From: Viridibacillus arenosi
GTDB taxonomy: Bacteria > Bacillota > Bacilli > Bacillales_A > Planococcaceae
Assembly: GCF_001955655.1 (NCBI RefSeq)
Contig: NZ_MSPW01000001.1
Location: 496,001-560,000 of the forward strand
Length of the DNA stretch: 64,000 nucleotides
Direction of reading: 5' to 3'
Each line of letters begins with the position of its first letter. Position 1 is the stretch's first letter. The notes beneath the pieces are model-generated. The model searched no databases and was not told the origin of the DNA. It was given only the letters and a program-made list of their open reading frames with translations. Below are positions 58,239-64,000 of the stretch, piece after piece. The position numbers and the translations under genes were made by a program.

Positions 58239-58544
58239 TTAAACTGTCATTCGCATAATTTCTTGATACGCCTCTACTACTTTATTACGTACTTGTAATG
58301 CTGTATTCAATGTTATACTCGCTTTTTGAGAAGTAATCATAACGTCATGAAGTTCAACATTATCACCGTTTATCAACTTAGTTGTCATATTATCTGAAGC
58401 GACTTGACTGTCGTTTACAGATTGAATAGCATCTTTTAACATTGTTCCAAAACTCTCTTTTGATTCTGTAGGCATCGTTTCAGCAACTCTTTGTGTCATA
58501 GTTGGTTGAACTGGTTGCATTACAGATACTTGTGATACTGGCAA
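58239..58544 (-). CDS. fliE: Flagellar hook-basal body complex protein FliE
   Basis: 101-aa adaptor between MS ring and rod. C-terminal family pattern FGTMLKDAIQSVNDSQ, ELHDVMITSQKASITLNT and VRNKVVEAYQEIMRM. TTG start at 58544, 9 nt after AAGGAGG; the intervening ATG is followed at once by an in-frame stop and cannot serve. Confidence 0.92.
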   Translation of the reverse strand: MPVSQVSVMQPVQPTMTQRVAETMPTESKESFGTMLKDAIQSVNDSQVASDNMTTKLINGDNVELHDVMITSQKASITLNTALQVRNKVVEAYQEIMRMTV

Positions 58545-58568
58545 TTAACCCATCCTCCTTTATTGAAA

Positions 58569-59030
58569 TTATTTACCTATTTCTAGAGCTTTTGTTAGCA
58601 TCGATTTATTTGCATTAAAAACCGTTACGTTCGCTTCGTATGATCGTGTAGCAGATATTAGGTTTACCATTTCTTTTAAAGGATCAACATTTGAAGTTTG
58701 CACATAACCTTCATCATTAGCATCTGGATGTGTTGGATCATAAATAAGTTTGAATGGTGTTTCAGTATCATTATTTATCCCTGTCACTTTGACACCATTG
58801 CCAACTCCTTGTTTACTTGTTGAACCCATTGCCGTATTTAAATAATTAGAAAATTGTCCTTCTTTCGAAGTTAACGTTACTGTTTTACGACGATACGGAA
58901 CCCATTCACCATTTTCCATTGTCGCTCGTGTAGTATCGACATTTGCCATATTAGACGAAATGACATCCATTCTTAGACGCTGAGCAGTAAGTGCTGAGCC
59001 AGTCGTGTTCATACTATGGAAGATAGACAA
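58569..59030 (-). CDS. flgC: Flagellar basal-body rod protein FlgC
   Basis: 153-aa rod protein with the N-terminal MNTTGSALTAQRLRMDVISSNMANVDT and the C-terminal NVDPLKEMVNLISATRSYEANVTVFNANK motifs. It follows flgB by 2 nt. Confidence 0.96.
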   Translation of the reverse strand: MSIFHSMNTTGSALTAQRLRMDVISSNMANVDTTRATMENGEWVPYRRKTVTLTSKEGQFSNYLNTAMGSTSKQGVGNGVKVTGINNDTETPFKLIYDPTHPDANDEGYVQTSNVDPLKEMVNLISATRSYEANVTVFNANKSMLTKALEIGK

Positions 59031-59032
59031 AA

Positions 59033-59425
59033 TTAGTTACCCCCTTTAATGACAGTTTGTAATGTATTTAATTTACCGTTAATACGGTCAACCAAGGCAT
59101 TATAGAAAATTGTGTTCTCCGCCAAACTTGCTTGTTCTTTATCCATATCTACACCATTACCATTTTCTCGGTAGCGAAGATTAGAATAACTATAAACACC
59201 TGGTGTCGAATTCTTAGTAGTAAAATCAAAATGTCTTTGATCTGTTCTGTTTGCTTGAATATATGTATTTTGTGCCTCAGTTAACATTTTTTTAAAACTA
59301 ACGTCTTTCGCCTTATAGTTTGGTGTGTCATTATTCGCTATATTTTGAGCGATTGTTTTATTCTTCACCGCAGCATAAGCGAGGCCGTTTTCCAAATTAC
59401 TTATCGTTCCACTAAATAAATCCAA
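59033..59425 (-). CDS. flgB: Flagellar basal-body rod protein FlgB
   Basis: 130-aa rod protein and first gene of fla/che. It begins (M)DLFSGTISNLENGLAYA with NIANNDTPNYKAKDVSFK and the C-terminal NTIFYNALVDRINGKL. Start set at TTG 59425, 6 nt after GGGGTGA, matching the family start; the frame remains open to 59464 but that extension has no Shine-Dalgarno or family counterpart. Confidence 0.93.
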   Translation of the reverse strand: MDLFSGTISNLENGLAYAAVKNKTIAQNIANNDTPNYKAKDVSFKKMLTEAQNTYIQANRTDQRHFDFTTKNSTPGVYSYSNLRYRENGNGVDMDKEQASLAENTIFYNALVDRINGKLNTLQTVIKGGN

Positions 59426-59588
59426 ATATTTCACCCCAATTCGATATAAACTACCAAATTTCAATTTTATTTTTACTATCTAATTGTATTAGAGATGTAT
59501 CCTAGTGTCTATCCGTATTAGGTTCTTTTTGATAGGTACAAAAACCCATTTTTATCACTTTACTCCCCTTTTCTTTCAAAACTTCTAA

Positions 59589-59637
59589 ACCCCTTATCCT
59601 ATAAGGGGTAAAGGTATTATTCACTATAACAATAGTG
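59589..59637 (-). promoter_or_regulatory. Tandem hairpins in the fla/che leader
   Basis: Perfect 6-bp CACTAT / ATAGTG with a TGTT loop (59622-59637), then perfect 9-bp ACCCCTTAT / ATAAGGGGT with a 3-nt loop (59589-59609), read on the minus strand. No T-tract of terminator quality follows. Confidence 0.55.
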
Positions 59638-59780
59638 TTAATAAACTTAATCCTTTATTTTATCCACTTCTTAAGCGGCTATTGAGTTTATAGGTATTTC
59701 TTAGCCATTCAATATTATTAGAAAGTTAAATCCTCCTAATAACACCAATTCGACACATATTCATTTGATATTTTTTGTAC

Positions 59781-59795
59781 AATTTTCTAATAATT
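59781..59795. promoter_or_regulatory. CodY-box-like site upstream of flgB
   Basis: AATTTTCTAATAATT (plus strand) matches 13 of 15 positions of the CodY consensus AATTTTCWGAAAATT. It lies just downstream of the candidate extended -10 at 59808-59816, where binding would block transcription. CodY is known to repress fla/che in B. subtilis. Confidence 0.6.
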
Positions 59796-59807
59796 TAACT
59801 TGATATT

Positions 59808-59816
59808 ACTATAACA
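59808..59816 (-). promoter_or_regulatory. Candidate extended -10 promoter P2 of fla/che
   Basis: TGTTATAGT on the minus strand: extended TG plus TATAGT (59808-59813). The -35 region is poor. The predicted start site would be next to the CodY-like box. Confidence 0.45.
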
Positions 59817-59908
59817 GACTTCACATATAATAATAGTTCTTTACTAATTTATTCTAAAAATAACTACCTTTTCATTACTTTCCATCCTTTTTAAAAGGTA
59901 AAATGGTA

Positions 59909-59937
59909 ACTATATATTATATAATCATTTCATACAA
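59909..59937 (-). promoter_or_regulatory. Candidate SigA promoter P1 of fla/che
   Basis: Minus strand: -35 TTGTAT (59932-59937), 17-nt spacer, -10 TATAGT (59909-59914). A second -10-like TATAAT sits in the spacer. It would give a leader of about 475 nt before flgB. Confidence 0.5.
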
Positions 59938-60080
59938 AAGAATTATGTTTTTTCAGCATATTCAATTGATTTTGTAAATCCACCATTTTAATCGACAATA
60001 TTTTTGAATTCCCTTTGTCTTTTAATGATTTTTCAAATATTGATCAATAATTCACTAGGTACAATTATTGATTTAGTGGT

Positions 60081-60124
60081 ATAAAAAAACTATCCCAAAG
60101 TCTTCCATAGACTTTGGGATAGTT
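60081..60124 (-). terminator. Rho-independent terminator of codY
   Basis: Perfect 15-bp stem (arms 60110-60124 and 60088-60102, AACTATCCCAAAGTC and its complement), 7-nt loop, followed by seven T residues on the minus strand. It insulates fla/che from codY. Confidence 0.95.
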
Positions 60125-60136
60125 AGGTCGGAATTA

Positions 60137-60916
60137 TTAGCGCATTTTGATTTCTGCTAATGCATTTAGGAATTTATCGTTTAATACTTTAATATACGTA
60201 CCTTTCATACCTAGTGAGCGTGATTCAATTACACCAGCTGATTCTAGTTTACGTAAAGCATTAACGATAACTGAACGTGTAATACCTACTCGGTCAGCAA
60301 TTTTAGAAGCGACTAGTAATCCTTCGCTGCCATCTAGTTCTTCGAAGATATGCTCAATAGCTTCTAATTCACTGTATGATAATGAGTTGATCGCCATTTG
60401 TACGACTGCTTTGCTACGAGCTTCCTCTTCTATTTCTTCAGCTTTTTCACGAAGAATTTCCATACCTACTACTGTTGCACCGTATTCAGCAAGGATTAAA
60501 TCGTCATCCTCAAAAGTACCTGCTAGACGTGCTAAAATTAATGTTCCTAGGCGTTCGCCACCACCAATAATCGGTACAATTGTAGTTAGACCTGATTTGA
60601 AAAGCTCTTTGTTTTCAAACGGGAATGCACTATGTTCATCATGGACATCAAGATTAGGAGCAGTTTCAGAGAAGTCATATAAATTTTGAGTATATTCTTC
60701 AGGGAAACGACGCTCTTCAAACATTTTATTAATGCGCTCGTTTTCAATTTGTTGAGTAATTGAAATACCTAATAATTTACCTTTACGACTTACAATGTAT
60801 ACGTTACTTTCGATGACTGTTCCTAATGTGTCAGCCATTTCTTTAAAGTTAACTGGTTTCCCAGCAGATGCTTGAAGCATTGAGTTAATTTTTCTTGTTT
60901 TAGCTAATAAATTCAT
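60137..60916 (-). CDS. codY: Global transcriptional regulator CodY
   Basis: 259-aa pleiotropic repressor sensing branched-chain amino acids and GTP. N-terminal GAF-type ligand domain (about 1-155), linker helix, and C-terminal winged helix-turn-helix ([20 protein letters not shown] near 203-222, [15 protein letters not shown]). AGGAGGCTAAATAAA precedes the ATG. Besides cotranscription with hslVU, a SigA-type promoter overlaps the hslU end, and CodY-like half-sites follow that promoter. Confidence 0.97.
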   Translation of the reverse strand: MNLLAKTRKINSMLQASAGKPVNFKEMADTLGTVIESNVYIVSRKGKLLGISITQQIENERINKMFEERRFPEEYTQNLYDFSETAPNLDVHDEHSAFPFENKELFKSGLTTIVPIIGGGERLGTLILARLAGTFEDDDLILAEYGATVVGMEILREKAEEIEEEARSKAVVQMAINSLSYSELEAIEHIFEELDGSEGLLVASKIADRVGITRSVIVNALRKLESAGVIESRSLGMKGTYIKVLNDKFLNALAEIKMR

Positions 60917-60957
60917 TTTTATTTAGCCTCCTGTAATATTTTCTGCGTAGTTTATTT

Positions 60958-60985
60958 AATTTTCATAATTTTATAAATTTTCATA
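60958..60985. promoter_or_regulatory. Repeated CodY-like half-sites in the codY leader
   Basis: AATTTTCATA occurs twice (60958-60967 and 60976-60985 on the plus strand). The first extends to a 15-mer with 3 mismatches to the CodY consensus, the second with 4. They lie just downstream of the codY promoter. Confidence 0.4.
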
Positions 60986-60996
60986 TAACAACCTAG

Positions 60997-61025
60997 ATTA
61001 TAAACTATAAAATAAATTGAGACAA
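60997..61025 (-). promoter_or_regulatory. SigA-type promoter of codY inside the hslU 3' end
   Basis: Minus strand: -35 TTGTCT (61020-61025, within the last codons of hslU), 17-nt spacer, perfect -10 TATAAT (60997-61002). Confidence 0.7.
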
Positions 61026-62399
61026 ATCTTTGTTCTTAGCAATTTCTCCAAGTTTTTGATCTACGTATGACGGTGTAATATCGATGTGAGCTGGAGCGAT
61101 ATCTGCTGCTTCAAATGACAACTCTTCTAAAAGACGTTCCAAAATCGTATGCAGGCGGCGTGCCCCGATATTATCTGTTTCTTGGTTAACGAATGTTGCA
61201 ATTTCCGCAATACGGTCAATCGCTTCTTCTGTAAACTCAATTTCAACACCTTCAGTATTTAGTAATGCCTTATACTGAAGAATTAACGAATGGTCTGGCT
61301 CTTTTAAAATACGTACGAAGTCTTCCTTCGTCAGCTTTTCTAATTCAACGCGAATTGGGAAGCGCCCTTGTAGCTCAGGGATTAAATCTGATGGCTTAGA
61401 CATATGGAATGCACCTGCAGCAATGAATAGCATATAATCTGTTTTGACAGGACCATACTTCGTATTAACAGTCGAACCTTCAACAATTGGTAAAATATCA
61501 CGTTGAACGCCTTCTCTTGATACATTAGCAGAACCAGAATTGCCATTCTTGTTTGCAATTTTGTCAATTTCATCGATAAAGATGATACCCGTTTGCTCAG
61601 CACGCGTAATTGCTTCTTGAGAAACCTCATCAGAGTCAATTAAATTATTAGCTTCTTCTATTATAAGTATACGTCTAGCATCTTTTACTTGTAGACGACG
61701 TTTCTTCTTTTGCTTTGGCATTAAGCTTGATAACATATCACCCATGTTACTACCACCCATATCCATACCCGCTCCAGGAAACCCACCAAACATAGATGGT
61801 GCTTGTTCCGTCACTTCTACAGATATCCACTCATCTTCAAGCTTACCTGCTTTTAAATCTTCTGCAATTTGCGAACGTTTTAAACGTATTTCTGTATCAT
61901 CTGTAGTTGTTTCTTCTTCCTTCTCGGAATTTTGTCCGAAAAACATTTCGAAGGGATTTGAAGTTGATTGCTTTTTACGCATACTCGGTACAAGTAATTT
62001 CACAATTTGTTCATTAGCTAGTGTTTCAGCTTGGTCCTTCACTTCTTCATATTTTTCTTCTTTCACGAGTCGATTAGCTACTTCTACTAAGTCACGTACC
62101 ATCGATTCCACATCACGACCTACATAACCCACTTCAGTAAATTTTGTCGCTTCTATTTTTATGAAAGGCGCTTTTGCTAAACGTGCGATACGTCTAGCAA
62201 TCTCCGTTTTACCAACTCCAGTTGGTCCAATCATTAAGATGTTTTTAGGGATGACTTCATTTTTCATCTCTTCATCTAAAAGTTGACGACGATGACGATT
62301 ACGAAGCGCAACAGCTACCGCGCGTTTAGCATCACGTTGTCCAACGATATAACGATCTAAATACTCGGTCATTTGTCTAGGCGTTTGTTGTTGTGTCAT
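61005..62399 (-). CDS. hslU: ATP-dependent protease ATPase subunit HslU (ClpY)
   Basis: 464-aa AAA+ unfoldase partner of HslV. Walker [15 protein letters not shown] (57-70), Walker [12 protein letters not shown], an I domain insertion (about 110-245, with the Gly/Met-rich [16 protein letters not shown]), sensor motif [15 protein letters not shown] and the C-terminal KDLSQFIL that docks into HslV. It starts 2 nt after hslV with GGAGG inside hslV. Confidence 0.97.
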   Translation of the reverse strand: MTQQQTPRQMTEYLDRYIVGQRDAKRAVAVALRNRHRRQLLDEEMKNEVIPKNILMIGPTGVGKTEIARRIARLAKAPFIKIEATKFTEVGYVGRDVESMVRDLVEVANRLVKEEKYEEVKDQAETLANEQIVKLLVPSMRKKQSTSNPFEMFFGQNSEKEEETTTDDTEIRLKRSQIAEDLKAGKLEDEWISVEVTEQAPSMFGGFPGAGMDMGGSNMGDMLSSLMPKQKKKRRLQVKDARRILIIEEANNLIDSDEVSQEAITRAEQTGIIFIDEIDKIANKNGNSGSANVSREGVQRDILPIVEGSTVNTKYGPVKTDYMLFIAAGAFHMSKPSDLIPELQGRFPIRVELEKLTKEDFVRILKEPDHSLILQYKALLNTEGVEIEFTEEAIDRIAEIATFVNQETDNIGARRLHTILERLLEELSFEAADIAPAHIDITPSYVDQKLGEIAKNKDLSQFIL

Positions 62400-62401
62400 A
62401 G

Positions 62402-62944
62402 TTACAGTGCCTCCACGATAATATTATGGTTCGTAAATACACAAATATCTGCCGCAATTTCAAGCGATGCTTTTGCAATTTCTTCTGCCGATAATGTTTC
62501 ACCAGAGTATTGCTTCAACGCTCGACCAGCTGATAAAGCATAGTTACCTCCCGAGCCAATTGCTAAGATGCCGTCATCAGGTTCAATGACTTCACCAGAA
62601 CCAGAAACAAGTAGTAGTGTTTCACTATTCATCACAAGTAACATTGCTTCTAATTTTTGCAACATTTTATCTCCGCGCCACTGCTTAGCTACTTCGACTG
62701 AAGCACGTTGAAGGTTGCCATCAAACTCCATAAGTTTCCCTTCAAACATTTCAAACAATGTAAACGCGTCAGCAACAGAACCAGCAAACCCCGCTAATAC
62801 TTTACCGTTATAAAGACGACGCACTTTCTTAGCTGTGTGTTTCATCACGACTGCATTACCAAGTGTCACCTGTCCGTCACCTGCCATCGCGCTCTGCCCT
62901 TTATGTTGTACTGCAAAAATTGTGGTTGCATGCATTTCAACCAT
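62402..62944 (-). CDS. hslV: ATP-dependent protease subunit HslV (ClpQ)
   Basis: 180-aa proteasome-like peptidase. [22 protein letters not shown] at the start contains the Thr pair (residues 7-8) aligned with the catalytic Thr1 of E. coli HslV, followed by VKHT-type [14 protein letters not shown] and [18 protein letters not shown] 62944 follows GGAGGAGGGTT. The product begins MVEMHATT, so it lacks the N-terminal Ser of B. subtilis ClpQ (MSSFHATT from memory). Confidence 0.95.
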   Translation of the reverse strand: MVEMHATTIFAVQHKGQSAMAGDGQVTLGNAVVMKHTAKKVRRLYNGKVLAGFAGSVADAFTLFEMFEGKLMEFDGNLQRASVEVAKQWRGDKMLQKLEAMLLVMNSETLLLVSGSGEVIEPDDGILAIGSGGNYALSAGRALKQYSGETLSAEEIAKASLEIAADICVFTNHNIIVEAL

Positions 62945-62964
62945 AATAACCCTCCTCCCAATTG

Positions 62965-63864
62965 TTACGCTCTTGGATGAGCATTCATATATGTGTTTCT
63001 TAGATGTTCTTTTGTCACATGCGTATAAACTTGCGTAGAAGATAAATTTGCGTGTCCGAGTAATTCTTGCACGGTACGTAAATCTGCTCCATTGTTTAAT
63101 AAATGCGTGGCAAAGGTGTGTCTTAACATATGAGGATAAATATTAGAATGTAATTCTGCATTTTTCATCATATCATTTAATATATAACGAATACCTCTTG
63201 CGGTAAGGGCTCCACCTCGCATATTGACAAATAGTTGAGGGTTTTGAAGGCCTTTCATAAGTTTAGGACGTGAATTTGCTAGGTATTGTTGCAATGCCTC
63301 CGAAGCAAAATGTCCAAATGGTACATAACGTTCTTTTCTCCCTTTTCCCATCACACGTAAAATGCATATCGAAAAATCAACATCTTTCATTTCAATAGAT
63401 GTCAATTCACTAACCCGAATACCTGTAGCATACAACAATTCAAGAATGGCTGTATCTCGCAACGACTTCGGATCTTCCCCTTCGTTTGCCTGAAACAATC
63501 TGGCAAGCTCTTCTTCATAAAAAAAGCGCGGTAATCTATCTTCTTTTTTCGGATGATAAAGGGCTTGAAAGCCGGCATCATCCAATCCATATTCTTTATT
63601 CAAAAAACGAAAAAAAGAACGGATTGAGGAAATCTTCCTTGAGATAGTTGTTCTCGCTTTTTTTTCTTCGTACAATTTTGTTACGTAAAGTCGTGCGTGA
63701 ATATATTCAACATCAGCTAAATCTACTACGCCTTCTACTTTTAAGAAAGATAAAAATTCATGTAAATCAGATTGATATTCTCGCACTGTTAATGGTGAAA
63801 AATTTTTTTCTAATTGAATGTAAATAACAAATTGCTCAAGTGCTTGTTCAGATCGTATGTTCAT
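62965..63864 (-). CDS. xerC: Tyrosine recombinase XerC (CodV)
   Basis: 299-aa site-specific recombinase that resolves chromosome dimers at dif with XerD. N-terminal SAM-like core-binding domain (about 1-90) and a catalytic domain with Arg150 (ATGIRVSEL), His245 and Arg248 (HMLRHTF), His271 (LGHANLS) and nucleophile Tyr280 (TQVYTHV). All catalytic residues are present. In the codV-clpQ-clpY-codY order the orthologue is CodV. ATG 63864 after GAGGTGTTCAA. Confidence 0.95.
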   Translation of the reverse strand: MNIRSEQALEQFVIYIQLEKNFSPLTVREYQSDLHEFLSFLKVEGVVDLADVEYIHARLYVTKLYEEKKARTTISRKISSIRSFFRFLNKEYGLDDAGFQALYHPKKEDRLPRFFYEEELARLFQANEGEDPKSLRDTAILELLYATGIRVSELTSIEMKDVDFSICILRVMGKGRKERYVPFGHFASEALQQYLANSRPKLMKGLQNPQLFVNMRGGALTARGIRYILNDMMKNAELHSNIYPHMLRHTFATHLLNNGADLRTVQELLGHANLSSTQVYTHVTKEHLRNTYMNAHPRA

Positions 63865-64000
63865 TTGAACACCTCGTTAATAAAAGTTCCAAATTTAACC
63901 ATCTAACTCTAAGCATTTTTATAAAGCAAAAACGAGTACTAATCTAGAGCTAATGTTAATCCTAGTTGTTTAAGGCACATATGAGTATAACACACTCATG
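63865..64000 (-). promoter_or_regulatory. xerC upstream region at window edge
   Basis: 136 bp without a gene. An inverted repeat ATGAGT / ACTCAT with a 7-nt spacer lies at 63981-63999. TATAAA occurs about 40 nt before xerC but without a convincing -35. The upstream context is outside the window. Confidence 0.3.

Larger units (their letters stand above)
59426..60080 (-). promoter_or_regulatory. fla/che upstream region
   Basis: 655 bp without a confident gene, very AT-rich. It contains two candidate SigA promoters (59909-59937, 59808-59816), a CodY-like box (59781-59795), and hairpins at 59882-59906 (CCTTTT/AAAAGG type), 59622-59637 and 59589-59609. Consensus AGGAGG without a usable start follows at about 59731-59736. 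A possible 18-codon frame lies at 59502-59558. I found no good SigD-type promoter (TAAA, 15 nt, GCCGATAT). Confidence 0.7.

Noticed and set aside
59426-60080. SigD-type promoter before flgB
   Set aside because: GCCG- and GTCG-containing sequences were examined, but none has TAAA at 15 nt and none matches more than 5 of 8 positions of GCCGATAT.
60147-60689. 180-codon open frame on the plus strand opposite codY
   Set aside because: CodY on the minus strand is certain over the whole span; the antisense product is Ser/Ile-rich without recognisable domains.

Overview
The window is a chromosomal segment of a low-G+C, motile, endospore-forming Firmicute of the order Bacillales. Evidence is the codV-clpQ-clpY-codY / fla-che / rpsB-tsf / polC / nusA-infB / pnp / dpaAB gene order shared with Bacillus subtilis, the dipicolinate synthase pair, and Gram-positive-only genes (polC, codY, fliY, cheC, cheD, swrB, swrD). 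The protein sequences suggest a member of the Lysinibacillus/Solibacillus side of the Bacillales rather than Bacillus sensu stricto; that placement is inference. All 68 genes I call are on the minus strand, so transcription runs from high to low coordinates and the text below follows that direction.

Region 1 (64000-60081): xerC (codV), hslV, hslU and codY. codY has its own candidate promoter overlapping the hslU 3' end and ends in a strong terminator. Region 2 (60080-59426): about 650 bp without a confident gene. It acts as the leader of the flagellar operon and holds two candidate SigA promoters, a two-mismatch CodY box and several hairpins. Region 3 (59425-31244): one uninterrupted fla/che operon of 35 genes (flgB to swrB). 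It covers rod, MS ring, C ring, export apparatus, hook, chemotaxis core and SigD. It contains two short genes of unknown function (33016-33354 and 31825-32136) and a TIGR02530-type gene that I do not recall from the B. subtilis operon.

Region 4 (31243-22076): rpsB (with a structured leader), tsf, pyrH, frr, uppS, cdsA, dxr, rseP, proS. Region 5 (22003-12092): polC, then the rimP-nusA-ylxR-ylxQ-infB-ylxP-rbfA operon, which starts with a promoter followed by a terminator-like hairpin, as expected for NusA autoregulation. Region 6 (12005-6027): truB, ribF, rpsO, pnp, mlpA. Region 7 (5973-2236): ymxH-dpaA-dpaB behind a SigK-like promoter, then asd-dapA behind a SigA-like promoter. These genes connect lysine and peptidoglycan precursor synthesis to dipicolinate for the spore. 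Region 8 (2197-1): an RNase J paralogue with degenerate metal ligands, a terminator, and the 5' end of spoIIIE/ftsK cut by the window edge.

Most of the window is conserved core. No mobile element, CRISPR array, tRNA or rRNA gene was recognised. The most interesting signals are at RNA level. In front of swrD a consensus Shine-Dalgarno is separated from the ATG by a perfectly paired 29-nt stem-loop that would bring the two to normal spacing. A multibranch leader precedes rpsB, a probable NusA attenuator precedes rimP, and CodY-like sites lie beside codY and the flagellar operon.
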